NCBI GenBank assembly: GCA_030737835.1
Contig: JAUJYN010000063.1
Coordinates: 77,352 to 141,351 of the forward strand
Length of the DNA: 64,000 nucleotides
DNA from: Acorus gramineus
Taxonomy: Eukaryota > Streptophyta > Magnoliopsida > Acorales > Acoraceae
Direction: 5' to 3'
Positions 11,720 through 24,233 of the stretch are shown piece by piece. A model generated the notes under the pieces. The model was given only the letters and a program-made list of their open reading frames with translations, searched no databases and had not been told where the DNA came from. The translations under genes and the position numbers were made by a program. Positions within the stretch are counted from its first letter, which is position 1, and each line of letters begins with the position of its first letter.

Positions 11720-14700
11720 TAGGGGTGGCCAAACGGCCCGCGAGCCCGGACCTTCCATAGGGCCGGGCTTGGGCCTTGGCAAAAACCCCAAAGCCGGCGG
11801 AGCCTGGCCCAAGGCCCGGCCCGGGAAAGCCCGCCCGTAGGCCCGGGCCTGACCCGGTCATGGACCCTAAGGGTTTTTTTAAAACCCTCCCCAACGGCTA
11901 TTTTTTTAAACTCTTCTCAACGGCTATTTTTTGAAACTCTCCCCAACGGCTATTTTTTGAAATTTGGTGGATTTCATTGTAATTTGAATTTTAAAATAAA
12001 CAAAAACACTATAAATATCCCCATAACCTTTCAAGTTTCAATCACTTATCTCTCATACTCTCAAACTCTCTCAAACTCTCTGAAGTTGCTCTACGAAGTT
12101 CAAGCGGAAGTTTTTGTGTTCTTTGCTAAATCATTTGATTGATCTCTCTAAAACTCTTTTCTTCTTTCATATATTATTTATATCAATATTTTTTAACATT
12201 ACAATGGCTAATAGTTCTGCAGATAATGTTTTTAGAGCTGATGCTGAAAATCCATCAGTTGGTTCCCCTGCTGTAGATGAAGTTGGCACCTCCAAACCAA
12301 AACGAAAACCTTCAGCAGCTTGGGACACTTTTGACAAGATAAGTGTTCAAGATCCTACAAAACCTGCGGGATATTTCAAAACAGTTGCTAAATGTCGTTT
12401 CTGTGGTAAGGAATTAACTGCTAATTCTTCTAGTGGCACTAGCCACTTAATTAGACATGCTGCTGAATGTACCCGTAAAATTGTTGGATCGAAATTTCAA
12501 TCACAATTAAGTAGAACTTCGACTGGGCAATTGTCAAATTTTAGTTTTAATCAAGTTGTTGCTAGAAGAGAAACTGTGAAATATATAATCAAGACTGAAC
12601 CATTTTCAAGGGTTGAGCATCCTGATTTTGAAGAGTGGATCCAAAAAGCTTTTGGTCCTCAATTTCAACCAATTTCTCGCAACACAGTTAAGAGAGATGT
12701 CGAAAAATTATATGCTGAAGAGAAGACAGATTTACTTGTAACCCTTAGTAATATTCCTGGAAGAGTTTGTTTAACTTCTGATTTATGGACTTCTAACCAA
12801 CCTTTATGTTATATTTCACTAACAGCTCATTTCATTGATGCAAATTGGATATTGCAGAACAAAATTATTTGTTTATCTGATCTTGATGCCCCCCATACAG
12901 GACAAGCGATGGCAACTAGTATCATCAACCAACTTCAAAATTGGGGTATTTATGAGAAAATTTTTACAATTACTTTAGATAATGCTTCTTCTAATGATGT
13001 TTTAGCTAGATTTCTAGAAAGATGCTTGCCTTCATGTACAACATCCAAATTATTACATGTTCGTTGTTGTTGTCATATACTCAATCTTATTGTGCAGGAT
13101 GGTTTAGAAGCCGTTAAGCCATTTATTGAGCGTATAAAACAATGTTTCATTTATATTTTTTCTTCTACAAGTAGATATCAAGAATTTCGTCAAGCATGTA
13201 AAACTGCAGGTCTTAGAAGTAGAAAAATACCGACGGATGTTAGACATCGGTGGAATTCTACTTATTTGATGATTGAAGCAGCTCTTCCTTATAAAAATGT
13301 TATTAGTACATATTTGTTATAGAAAAATTATGATGAGGAAATTAGTCTTGAAGATTGGGCATGCTTAGAAATGATTAGAGATTTATTCAAAGTTTTTTAT
13401 AATGCTACTGTTTGTTTTTCTGAATTTATTATGCTACTTCCAACCAGGTACTACTCCATTTGTTCCATATTTGTGATGTTTTTAACCAACATAGAGATGA
13501 AGTTGCTTTTGAACCAATTTGTGAAGCAATGGAGGCAAAATTTTGAAAATATTGGAAAAAATTCCCATCATTTTTGGATTAGCCACTATTATGGACCTCG
13601 TTTTAAAATAAGTGGTCTGTAAATTTTAGTTGAATATATTTATCAATGTTTTAATGGTCCTGATAGTGGCACGGATTATGAAAATATTGCTCAAATTAAT
13701 TCTGTTTTACAAGCTATGTTTGAAGAATACAGGTTTCAAAGGGAGAATACTCAAAGACAAAGTGGTGAAGCCGATACATCCTCATCACAACAACCGAGGG
13801 AAAAATCAGTGTCAGGGTGGAAACAATTCAAGGTGCGACTAAGCACTCTGAACCGGTCGCTAGGTGGCAGTGGTACATCTGAACTACAACGCTACCTTCA
13901 AGAACCAAATGTCGAAGAAGATGGCGAAGGGACTTTTGATGTTTTGGCATGGTGGAAGGGGCAAGAAAATCGATTTCCTGTTCTTTCTGCTATGGCTCGA
14001 GACTTATTAACTGTTCCTGCTTCACAAGTTGCTTCAGAATCAACATTTAGCACTGAAAATCGAGTATTGGATGATTATAGAAGTCGTTTACATCCAGATG
14101 TAGTCGAGCAGTGCGTGTGCCTACGAGATTGGTACAAAGCACAACAAAGAACTCAGACTATCTTGGCTGAGGAGGCTCTTGGAGACCAATTTGATGATGT
14201 TGTAAATTTAAATTGAAATTTAGTTTAAATTTACTTGTTTTCTTGTCATTTCTTGAAGGATGGCTTTGGGTAGAGTTGTGCAAATGATAGATAAAATGGA
14301 TAGGTGCCAACCTAGTTGTGATGTACTCATTTTATTGTGATGCAGTCATCACCCACAAGCTAATATTCAATCATTGTAATGTTCCATTAAAATATTTTTC
14401 TATGAGTTTATAGTAGCTATTCAATTAATGTTCAAATATTTCTTGTTGTAAACTTATAATGTGCAATTATTGTTAAGTTATATCAATATTCAATTCAAAT
14501 AGTTTTATTGTTCATAGTTCAATTCAAGTTATTCAACTTTTTTATTTACTTTATTGTATGTTTTAATTTAACTAAAAAAATAAAAAAATAGGTGTGGGCA
14601 CAAAGCCCGGCCCGAATCTTAAGCCCGGCCCGGCCCAGACTTGGCCCGTTCGTGGCCGGGCCTATGGGCGAGCCCGTGCATGATTTTGGACTTTAGGCCC

Positions 14701-14792
14701 GATCTGAACCCGGGCCCGAAGCCTCTCAATCCCGGTCAAGACCCACCTGAAAAAAGCCCGGCCCGGCCCGAGCCGGCCCATGGCCACCCCTA
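11720..14792 (+). mobile_element. Complete hAT-superfamily DNA transposon (3,073 bp) with decayed transposase
   Basis: The element starts TAGGGGTGGCC and ends GGCCACCCCTA, perfect 11-bp terminal inverted repeats. It is flanked by a perfect 8-bp target duplication, TTCGGGTC (11712-11719 and 14793-14800). Both subterminal regions are full of GGCCCG and CCCGGCC words, probable transposase-binding sites. It carries one transposase reading frame, now broken. The 3' end lies 165 bp from the start codon of the next gene, so it sits in that gene's promoter or leader. The intact ends mean it could be moved by a transposase supplied elsewhere. Confidence 0.95.
12204..14216 (+). pseudogene. hAT transposase (BED finger, RNase H-like core, hATC dimerisation domain), disrupted
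   Basis: The family-like start is the ATG at 12204 (MANSSADN). Domains in order are a BED zinc finger with CRFC and a distal HLIRHAAEC (about residues 65-95), the central RNase H-like catalytic region (LTSDLWTS, ITLDNASSND, RCCCHILNL) and a C-terminal hATC domain (WWKGQENRFPVLSAMARDLL, ESTFSTENRVLDDYRSRL). A TAG at 13320-13322 ends the first open part. At least two frame changes follow between about 13430 and 13700. The C-terminal part is open from 13716 to the TGA at 14214-14216. A working protein of the family would be about 670 residues. The copy is inactive but young enough for all domains to be read. Confidence 0.92.
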
Positions 14793-14920
14793 TTCGGGTC
14801 GGATCAATTTAAAAAAAAATCAAAATTTTGAAAGGACCAAATCCACAACAACATCCAATCCAAAAACCAATCCCCTCTCATCCCCCAAATTCAAATATCC
14901 CTCACAAAATCTCCAAACAA

Positions 14921-14921
14921 A

Positions 14922-14955
<34 letters not shown>

Positions 14956-14956
14956 A
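14921..14956 (+). promoter_or_regulatory. CT-repeat leader just before the start codon
   Basis: An almost pure CT run ends directly before the ATG at 14957. Pyrimidine-rich leaders of this kind are common in plant 5' UTRs. With the hAT element ending at 14792, the whole proximal promoter of this allele is about 130 bp of original sequence plus transposon end. Confidence 0.6.
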
Positions 14957-17900
14957 ATGGCTTCTTCAAAGAGACCAATCGTCCTGGCCGAGGACGCCCC
15001 ATGGAGGAAGAACCCTAGCGGGTCCAAACCCATCCCCAAAATCCACCAAAACCCACTCATCAGGGTCCAGCAGAGCCCGGCCTCGGATTACGGCCTCGCC
15101 GTCATGAGGCACGCCAACCCCATCGGAGGGGGCCTCGCCTTCGACGCCAAGCTCGAGCCCGCCGGGCCCGACTGCGTCGTCCCCGGCCAGGTCGCCCCTG
15201 TACGGATTCTCGGTCTCAAGGTGATGCATTGAATCCCCCTCACCCACCATCAAAACCCTAATGTTTTGGTTCCTTGGGTTTTGTGATTTGTGTGTTGAAG
15301 AAAAGATTCTTGCTTTGGTGGTTTGGTTGGGTTCTGTTTTTGTTTTGTAGTGATTATATGGTTTGCATTAGTTTGAAGGAAATGCATCATTCTGATATGC
15401 TTGGATTTAGCATTTAGCGTTTGGAAATGGGTTTGGGTGGCTTAAAAATTCTATTTTTGAGGAATTATATTCAATCCAAACTCAGTATCCAAACATCCTA
15501 AGCAGTCCTAGCTTTTCCAGAAAGCAAAAAACAACTTTTAAGTCCCGTTTGGAAACGGGTTTAGGGGAGTTTTTGGATTTGTAGGAAGCTGAGTTCCCCA
15601 AACCTGTTTCCAAAAAGAAGAAAAGCTGCACTTTATTTAAAAGTTGCAGACACATTTTTATAAAAAAATTGTCCAAAAGCTAGCTTTTTCATAATATGTA
15701 GAGAGACAGTTTCCTGCAAACTCAGTTTTAAACCCAGCTCATACGGAAAAGCTAACTATCAAACCTCTTGTTAAATGGGATCTAGTTTACAAAAATTGCT
15801 TTTCGGGAATCTAATTTGCAAACTATTTGTCTAAATGCTAACAAAAATATGCTTCTTGAAAAGCTCATTTCAAAAGCTGTTTGAAGTGAATTTTTTTTTT
15901 CCGAACTTGTTTCCTAACATATCAGCTTGTAATACGACCCTTTGAATTTTTGCTCAATGTTGGAGTATATAAATTGTTCATTAGAGCTGGACATATTTTT
16001 GAAGACTCTTGTTTGATTCCTGTTTTTTTTTTTTTGGTTTTGTAAAAGACTCGAACCTATGATCTCGTGGTTGAAAATTATGTTGTCAACCATTGAGTTA
16101 TGGGTCCACCAGTCCAAGATCAATAGCTTATTGTTTGATTGTTAATTATGTTGTCAACCTTGGATTACTTATGTTTCATTGTTGTATATCTTCTGATGCT
16201 TTTCATTATGTAGTTTTAATTTTTAAATATAAAATATAATGACTTAAGAGCAACGTTTTAAAAAGCGCAGTTGTTATTCAGGCGGTTAGTGACTGGCTAG
16301 TGATTAATCGACAAGGTGGGGATTAATCAATCATTTTTTAAACTAATAAATATAATACATATAAATATTAGATATATAACATTATAACCTTCCACATCTA
16401 TGAAAGAGGTCAATGATCAAATCTTGGGGAGTACCATTCTTCAAAAAAAAAAGGTTAAATTTTAGATTGCAAAATAATAACAAAGTAACATTAAAATAAT
16501 TGATAATATAAGCATATTAGGGGTAACATGCAATTTTTTTTTGCCACATATGAGACTTAATTAATAGATATAATATATAAGACAACCCAATAGATTATTA
16601 GTCAACTATGGATTAATCAGAAAGGTGGATAGACGCTAGGCGTTGTGGGCTGTGACACCCTAGGCCTAGGTGGGGGATTAATCGGCGCTTAGAAGAGATT
16701 TTGGAATACTGCTTAAGACGTTTATACTTCTCGCATTGAGCTCAGAGTCAAGGGGATGTGAGGATTAAAAAACCAAGTGCTAGTTTTCCACCTATTGTAG
16801 TGTTCTGCAATTCACTAGGCTGCCCACCAAATCAGCGTTTCTGGTAGTGTACCTTCGCCTTCTATGAAATCCTCATATCTTCTTTCCTTTAGGCAACCCA
16901 AGAAAAAAAAAAAATGTTCCAACTGCGAGCTGCCATAGTGTGCATAGTAAAATTTCGCATATGGACAACACTGACTTTAGACCCAAGTCAACTGTAAGCT
17001 TGTGGTACAGGCTTGAATGAAAAGCCTGAACTCCCACTGTAAGAGCTTTTTGACATGTAACAATCGATTTAGCTCCCTCGAAACTTATGAAAATCAGAAA
17101 AAGTCCATGTAAAATTGATAAATTTCCTCAGGTCCCTATCTTATTAGATAATATTTATTTTTGTCCCTATAAATAACTAGATGTGTGGCTAACCCTAACC
17201 ATGCATGGTAAATTACTGTTATACCATTTTAAAATTTATTTTCTTTGTTAGAAAAAATCGATATAACTCCTTGAAAACTTATGAAAATAAAAAAAAGTCC
17301 ATATGAAATTTAAAAATTGTCTTAACTCCATGAAAGTTTCTTAAAATTACAAAAAATCCATGTGATTATCTAAAAGTATATACTGATTTATTTAAATTTT
17401 ATTAAACAAATTATAGTTTTATAATCAAGGTGTTATGCTTTGTATTGCTAGTAATTTTGAGTTAAGAATGTATTATAGAATTTTGATTGGGTTTTTAAAT
17501 TGTTTTCTCTACTGATTTTGTAATGGAGTTGATGAAGTTGTAATTTTTTTTTGTTCAGTCTCTGTAATGAGATTAAGGAGGTGAAAATGTTGAAAAATGA
17601 CTCAATTTTATAGATCAAATGAGGTTTGATAGATATTTTTTTTATAGATAAGGATAACATTTCAAGAGATGAAATGTTAAAAAATGACAGGGGTATTTTT
17701 GTCTTACAAAATAACTAAATCTGATTTAATAAAGTTTGTAGGGACTGAATCCAATTTTAATTAGTTTCTGAGGACTTATTTCAATATACTCTTGACCAGG
17801 GGACTAAATTCGTTAACCATATATACTTTATGGGGACCTAGGATGATTTTCTAACTTTATAGGGATTTTTTGTGATATCAAGAAGATTTCATGGAGCTAA

Positions 17901-20055
17901 GAAGATTTTCCCCTTATTTTTATCTAATGTAATAATACGCTTTTGGTTACTTGTTGAAGCAACAACAAATTTATTTGAGTGCATTTCCATCAAGCTGCAT
18001 GTTATAACTTCTGTGTTGATTGTGTTGCATGTATATTTTATTTCTTCTGTTCCTCGTTAATACCCGGACATGTGCTTTGAAAATCTCCCAACTTTTGCCA
18101 TCTGAGATTATGTTTAGGGAGTTTTTTTGGTTATCATGTCTAATAAGAGCCCCCCATCTGTGGATTGCAGACAAGATCTTTCCTTAATTAGTCTCCCCAT
18201 TTAAACAAATCATTGTGTTTTTGAAATACACAGGTATGGCCAGTAAATGTTGACCTGAAATTTATGGAACCTGTTCAGCGTGAACTTCAGACAATGGGAA
18301 AGGTGAGATTTTAAAAGTTATTTTCACACACTTCGGATGGTTTATGCATATTAGGATGATCTTGTAGTAATTTCATGTATAAGATGAATCAGCATTAACA
18401 AAATTTTAGATCATGCCTTCTTTTGCAAAGACGAGTATTATCTAAACTAAATTTAGATATTTATAATGTCGGTCAATTCTGCGTCATTCATAAGTTACAT
18501 GATAATGACTGAAAATGGTGAGCATGAACTCTATATAGTTTATCATAATTATCATATTCAAGAATTTATCTGGAGAAGTGACCTATTGAATATATATTTG
18601 GGTTACCAGATAATTACAAAGCAGCATAATCTGTACACTAGCATGGTTATGCATTCACGTGTGCATGATTCTTCATTAAATATATTGATTTTTGAGCATT
18701 CTCTTGGTCACTTATCTCTTGATTTCAAGTGATCTCTTTAATTGGAGCATGGTTCATTAATTAATTCGTATTGCATAGGTGCTTAAAAACATCAACTTAA
18801 TTTGTCGTAAAGCTATTTCTTTAGAATTCTAGATTTGTTTATGTAGGAATGGAGCATGTGTTGTTAATCACAATAGATTGCAATCTGATTTATCTGTTTA
18901 GGCTTAGGGTGCATTTGGTTGCGCGATTGCGCAGCGTTTGCGATTACAGAAAGCTGCGTTTGCAATCGTGCAATCAAACAGTTTTACTGTAGCAGCTTCT
19001 TGCACACATATTTCAGGCAAATAGTGCCCAAAAGCTGTAATTTCAAAAAGTTGAGGGAGGTGAGCTTCCTACCGAATCAGTTTTAAAACCCAGATTCCTG
19101 CAGAATCAGTTTTGCAATCGCGCAATCAAACGCACCCTTAACATGCCATTCATTTCCATCATTCAACCAGATATAATGTTTGCATCATTTTTTTTTTGGT
19201 AGTTTTTTTGGGCAGTACTCGTCCATTTTATGTTGTTCTTGGTGCACAAATCTGTTTAAAAGCCTATAAGATTGCCTCTTGATTACAACTACAATTTCCT
19301 GATAGCACTTGTAATGTACGCTTTTTACCTGAACCTAATTTGCTAAATTGTCTATTTGTACTGATGTTATATAATATCACTGACACTACTGTGCTTGGGA
19401 GGATTTCGTTATGACATTTATTTCTATGCGACTCTCCACATGCTATCGGCCAAATATAAAAATGGGTAGTATACATAATCATATTGAACAACTTAACACA
19501 AAATAAATGGCTGTTTATCGAAATGGCCACAATTCAGTGCTTTTTTAACACAGGTTGGATAACAGTGCCCTTGTTTAGTTTGGGAAGAAATCCAGGATAA
19601 GGTTAGGAATTGGGGTAAATTCATAAATCATCCCATTTGGTTTCACAAATATTAGTAGGACAAGACTGAATCTTGATCCACCTAACCCAGGATATCCCTA
19701 GGATGCAAATCCTAGGTTCTCCCTAGGATAGACTTATTCTTGGTTAGGATAAAAATTTAACTACCAAATAATAATATGAATAGTTATCATATATTTATCC
19801 AAACCAAATAGTTATTCTTTAATTGGTATTTATTCGATCTACTAACCAAACAGGGAATGTTCATGCAATATTTGAATTGTTGAATAAAAATTTTTATTTC
19901 AGGAAAAGAAGTATGCAACCGATGTAACAGAGAATTGTATGCATGAATTTGGGAGATATTGTTCAGTGAAACTGATCTTTGTGTTCCTCTTATTTCTTCT
20001 GCAGTTCTTGGATTCAGCTGTCAACCTAATGAATGCATCTTTTCAGGATCGCTAA
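14957..20055 (+). CDS. Small three-exon gene, protein of unknown function (127 residues)
   Basis: Exons are 14957-15220 (88 codons), 18234-18302 (23 codons) and 20005-20055 (16 codons plus TAA), all joined in phase 0 with GT donors and CAG or GCAG acceptors. The protein begins MASSKRPIVLAEDAPW and has a Pro/Lys-rich N-terminal third. A middle section carries GPDCVVPGQVAPVRILGLK, and the predicted helical end contains DLKFMEPVQRELQ and FLDSAVNLMN. There is no signal peptide, membrane segment or catalytic motif. It looks like a conserved soluble plant protein, but I cannot name the family. Exon 1 is GC-rich, the introns AT-rich. Intron 1 (3,013 bp) and intron 2 (1,702 bp) hold several MITEs. 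An alternative acceptor at 19901-19902 would add 34 in-frame codons to the last exon. Confidence 0.8.
16251..16711. mobile_element. Non-autonomous hAT-like MITE in intron 1 of the 127-residue gene
   Basis: The 461-bp element begins CAACGTTTT and ends ATACTG, the CA/TG ends of many hAT elements. It is flanked by CTTAAGAG (16243-16250) and CTTAAGAC (16712-16719), an 8-bp target duplication with one mismatch. It contains repeated GATTAATC words. No coding capacity. Confidence 0.65.
17069..17901. mobile_element. Element with long imperfect inverted ends, rich in 'TCCCT' and 'GTCCAT' words
   Basis: The left end (TTTAGCTCCCTCGAAACTT) is matched in reverse complement by the right end (CTTAGCTCCATGAAATCTT). 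The similarity continues inward for about 50 bases. Internally, a TAACTCC...AAACTTATGAAAAT...GTCCAT module recurs two to three times. It resembles long-inverted-repeat MITEs, but no clean target duplication was found. Confidence 0.5.
18907..19137. mobile_element. Tourist-like MITE in intron 2 of the 127-residue gene
   Basis: The 231-bp element has inverted ends GGGTGCATTTGGTTGCGCG and, reversed, GGGTGCGTTTGATTGCGCG. TTA target duplications lie at 18904-18906 and 19138-19140. The inner part also forms inverted similarity (GCGATTGCGCAG and AATCGCGCAATC). Non-coding. Confidence 0.75.
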
Positions 20056-20870
20056 AAGACTTTCCTTTTGGTACCATACAGGTAAGTTATATATATATAT
20101 ATATTTTTTTTCTGTCATTAGCTGTTGTAAATTACCAGCTCAAGCTATGAAGAGGTTTCTGAGAGGTCTAATGCTGCCATTTATGAAATGGTGATGAGAG
20201 GGGTGGTTTTTTGCAAGCATTCAGAGATGAAAAATCTGGTGTACGTACTATTACAGATTGTCTATTGTCATTGTCTTTATATACAGTTTCTTATAAGTGG
20301 TATCACATGATAGGCACATGGGACATTCTGCACTGAAATGAATAATCTATTAATCGAGCTGAATAATCTTATTGAACTAAACAACCCATGAATTTAACTA
20401 AACGTGACACCAAACTGAATTTGTAAGATTGAATTGAACTGTACAACTTTGCATTGAACTGAAAGAGACCTTGCATTAAATTAAGTTCAGTTAGTGTAAT
20501 CGTTTGATTGAACTAAGTAATTCGAACTGAACTATTCATGATTTCTTTCGTTTCCATAATGTGAGGCATCCAGTCATCCACATGCCAGTTCCCAAGGCAT
20601 CTCCAGTCCTATTGGTTCCAATCCTAATGATCTAATCTAAGCCCCTTCCATCCTGACAAAAAACACAAAAAGAAGAGTTTTGGAAACGAATTTTAATAAT
20701 AATATTTCACTTGAAGCAGCTTTTAAAAACAACTCTGTAATAAGCGTGCTTTGTTAGATTCTTAAAAAATGATACCACTTAAGATGGTTGAAATGAATTT
20801 GGAGCCAGTATGATTCCCCATAAGAGCATAAATCTCCAAAAGCTATGTAAGCTCATTTTCAACATTTGAT
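20056..20870. other. 3' UTR of the 127-residue gene and spacer
   Basis: The sequence CAG/GTAAGT just after the stop (20079-20087) could be a 3'-UTR splice donor, followed by a (TA)n run. From 20320 to 20550 the words TGAACT and GAATTGAACT recur loosely. No gene is seen. Confidence 0.45.
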
Positions 20871-21090
20871 AGCGGGATTGTAAAATTGCTTTTCTGAAAA
20901 TGCTGTGTTTAAAACTGATTTTACAGGAAGCTACCCTCCCAGCTTTTGAAAATTGCAACTTTTGGGCGCTAGTTGCCTGAAATATGTATGTAAGAAGTTG
21001 TTATAGTAAAGCTGTTTGATTGCACAATTGCAGAAACAGCTTCTTGCAAACGCAAAAGCTATCAAATTGTGCAACCAAATGTTGCCTAAA
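20870..21090. mobile_element. Diverged, inverted relative of the 18907-19137 MITE
   Basis: The stretch contains, in reverse orientation, words found in the MITE at 18907: AACTGATTTTACAGGAAGCT, a CCTCCC stretch and GCCTGAAATATGT, ending in TGATTGCACAATTGC and GCAACCAAATG. Its ends are worn and the boundaries approximate. Confidence 0.5.
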
Positions 21091-21097
21091 GCCTTGT

Positions 21098-21162
21098 TTG
21101 GATCCACGGCATGGTGGATTTTATAGTGGGAACTCTGGATAACGCTAATGTGGATCCAAACG
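21098..21162. repeat. Short palindromic element with GTTTGGATCCAC ends
   Basis: GTTTGGATCCAC at 21098-21109 is exactly inverted as GTGGATCCAAAC at 21151-21162, giving a 65-bp foldback unit. It may be a minimal MITE. Confidence 0.6.
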
Positions 21163-21389
21163 GAATATTAGAGTCTGTGTTTTAGGCAAAATTTCTTTGC
21201 GTTTGAGAAGCCCTAGAAATAACATTTCTCTACCCCCCCCATTTCTCGAACACAGAGTTTTCCACCGCACTCCAAAAACTCCCCGAGTGTCTATGTCTAT
21301 CATGATTGTTGAATCGACCATAAGATTGATTCGATCACGGAGTAGCGAGCGGGTGTCCTCGGAGCGGGAAGGGGTAGGAACCTTTTCTA

Positions 21390-22088
21390 GCGGGTATATT
21401 TGTTTAGGCATCACCTAGGCAGGTAAGCGGTACAACTTCCAAGATGGACTTGGGCAACTGCTCGCTTAATAGCAGGTTCATTAAGCTGGCGCCTGGGCAC
21501 ACCTACTTGCCTAGCTTGTCTAAATCACGCTTAGCCCGCCCAATCCCTTGTCTAATTTCAAAAATAAGAGAAAAAAAAACATGATCGAATGATTGAAACA
21601 TAACCTACTCTACTAGCCAACAGTCCAACAAATTCTCTTCCGGTTCTAAGTGTGTCTCTACTGATTTTTTTGTCTCTCCCTTCTATCTCACCTCCACAAT
21701 CTCTCCCTCCTGATCTTTTCCAACCCTAGTCATGGCCCCTCCAGATCCCACCATCTTAGTTTGTCACCCACCCCAGCCTCTTTTTCCCTCTTTCTCTCTC
21801 TCCCCTTCTCTCATTCTCTATCTCTATTTAGCTCATACCCTCGTTTTGTGTTCCAGCTGTTTTTTTATTTATAAATATCTATTGATAATTTTGCATGTAA
21901 AACTTAATCAATGTCAAAATATGGTGAAGTCTCATTTGTCCTTTATGATAAACATTTTTTTTTATGTTATTGTTGCTGTGTGTATAATAATATAATAATA
22001 TTGATCATTTTTTTAAATATTATAGAGTTTTTTTTAATATATCATAATTAAGCACCAACTAAGCTTACCTAGCCGCCCTGACAACTAT
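21390..22088. mobile_element. Probable non-autonomous hAT-like element with CCTAGGC-rich ends
   Basis: The left end carries GGCATCACCTAGGCAGG and GGCGCCTGGGC words; the right end reads CTTACCTAGCCGCCCTGACAACTATG. Such 'GCCTAGGCG' ends are familiar from abundant plant MITEs. The middle is a CT-rich stretch (21640-21830) with no convincing gene. Boundaries and superfamily are uncertain. Confidence 0.4.
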
Positions 22089-22946
22089 GTTAGTAGGCTT
22101 TATGCTCGGTGGTCCCTGGGATGACTTTTCTTTTTGTCTTGCTTTTGATGTCATGGTGTTTTTTTTTCTTTTTCTCTCAACACTATTTTGGACATTGACT
22201 ATTTTGATGCTATTAACATGGATATGCCCACAATTTTCCAAAAAAGAAAAAGCGGGAGAGAGAACCCGATTGAAATTTTATTGAACAAATTGTAATTTTT
22301 TTTTTTTTTTTTGGGTACCTCGTCTTATTTTACTAGTGGAAACTTTGGATCCAGGGACCCACAATTAACTTTTTTAGCAACAAAGAAGGCTTGTACCTGG
22401 CCCTCCCATTGAGGAGGGATGTTCTCGACCACTCTGGCAAAGCCGGGCAGGACCTTTAAAATAACATACAATGCATGAACTTATGATTTCGGAAGAGTTG
22501 AAAATAAAATTTAAGATTCAATTACATACAGTGGAGCTCTCACTTGTGACTCATTTATTTGACTTGTTATACACAAAATCAATGTCACTCACATTATTAT
22601 TACATTATCAGCAGTATTGATAATGTTTTAATATTCATAAAGGTTAACGAAAATTAATTATAAGTGAAATGAATATTAATTAGACATGAATCAAAATGTT
22701 TTGTTAGAAGCAAAGAAACATGGGAGACTCACATTATTCTTATTTTGTAATCATGTTATCTTACTCACTTTGGTGATTATAAAAAAATTGCATTCTAAAC
22801 AATTTGAATACGATTAATGCTTGGTATTTGGTTGTTAAGGCAATGAGATATTAGAGGAAGGGTCGGAGTGGCTATAAATCCATTGATGTCTACTCATTCT
22901 GGTTGTATTGAATATCAAAGAAATGAGTGATCAGACACTGATGAGA

Positions 22947-22947
<1 letters not shown>
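22089..22947. other. Intergenic, with a possible LINE 3' end
   Basis: A T run at 22291-22308 is followed by GGGTACCTCG and a GC-richer stretch to about 22455, which could be a minus-strand LINE 3' end. The rest is AT-rich with no gene seen. Confidence 0.35.

Positions 22948-23003
<56 letters not shown>
22948..23003 (+). repeat. (AAT)n microsatellite, about 18 units
   Basis: An uninterrupted AAT run of 56 bases ends in an A-rich tail. It is likely length-polymorphic. Confidence 0.97.
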
Positions 23004-23009
<6 letters not shown>

Positions 23010-23810
23010 CTAAAACTAACACTGAAAGACAGAGAGCACATATTTAATTAGATTCTTGAAACCATTAAACCTATAATACATTAACTTTTATAGGCTGAGA
23101 GCTTCTTATCATATCATGTGTTTTTTTTACCATCTTCGCACTATATATATATATACACACACATCGACGTCTAAAGAGTATATATATTAACTTTCAAAGA
23201 TTTGATAGTCAAAATTAAAATCTCAACTATTTTAAATGTATCTCTGGCTCCTAGCCAAACATGACATGTAGATTCACATATTTATCTAATCTATTATCTA
23301 TTACCTTATTTGTTAAAGAGAAGAATTTTAATTAATGTTGTCATAGTTAATTAATAACTCACATCGATGTTTTTATTTATTCCCCAATTAGAAAATTTAA
23401 GATATCAAAATCAATCAACTTTATTGTTATTAAAATTGTTAAATTCATGAGTTGATTTAATTCAATGATCGATTCGTCAAATAAAAAAGAATAATGCATT
23501 ATGATTCGGAGCCTAATTCAATTTTTGCCAATAAATTTGAAGTGACTGAAATTTATGTAATATTTAAATTAATAATGTAAAACAAAATTGATATATAGGT
23601 ATCTATTAAATTTTTTTTTTCTTTGAAAATGCAATATCTACATAAAACTTACGGCTCTTGTAACTGACTGAACAATACAAATATTTCATCTAGTTTTGCG
23701 TGTTTTCTATATGCAATTATCAAAGTCTAAAGAAACAAGTTGGACAACTCTATTAATTAGGACTACTTTGATAACCCTCGCTTATAAGAAGAATTTCTCT
23801 TTCACATGAA

Positions 23811-24233
23811 TCGATTAGACAAATGAGCCGAGCTTTAACAATATTTAAAGCTCGGTTTGTAAACAAGCAGAGCCCGAGCCAAACCCGAGCTCGTTTACTT
23901 AACAGCCCGAGTCGAGCCCGAGCCCGAACTTATGTTACTTTCACATGTATAAGGTGTTGTGATTTATGAAATGTGACTTCTTAAATGCTAAACAAGATTT
24001 TTTTTTAGCTAAACGAGCCCGAGTCGAGCCTTGATTCGAGCTTCAGCTTGGCTTGTTTAACAAACGAGCCGAGCCGAGCTTTAACCGAGCTTTTCACGAG
24101 CCCAACGAGCCGAGCTTAAACACAAAATGAAGCTTGTTCCCGAGCCGAGCCGAGCCCGAGCCGAGCCTGATACTAAACGAGCCGAGCCTGAGCAGGTCAA
24201 AGCTCGGCTCGTTCGGCTCGTTTACCACCCCTA
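23811..24233. mobile_element. hAT-like MITE with GAGCC/GGCTC repeats
   Basis: The 423-bp insert is packed with CGAGCCGAGC words and ends CGTTTACCACCCCTA, a hAT-style end. It is flanked by CACATGAA (23803-23810) and CACATTAA (24234-24241), a target duplication with one mismatch. The matching place in the duplicated C unit (about 34637) has the uninterrupted site, so the insertion came after that duplication. The left end is worn. Confidence 0.8.

Noticed and set aside
21145..21418. Two overlapping open frames on opposite strands
   Set aside because: Neither shows a domain or splice context; the region is between MITE-like sequences.
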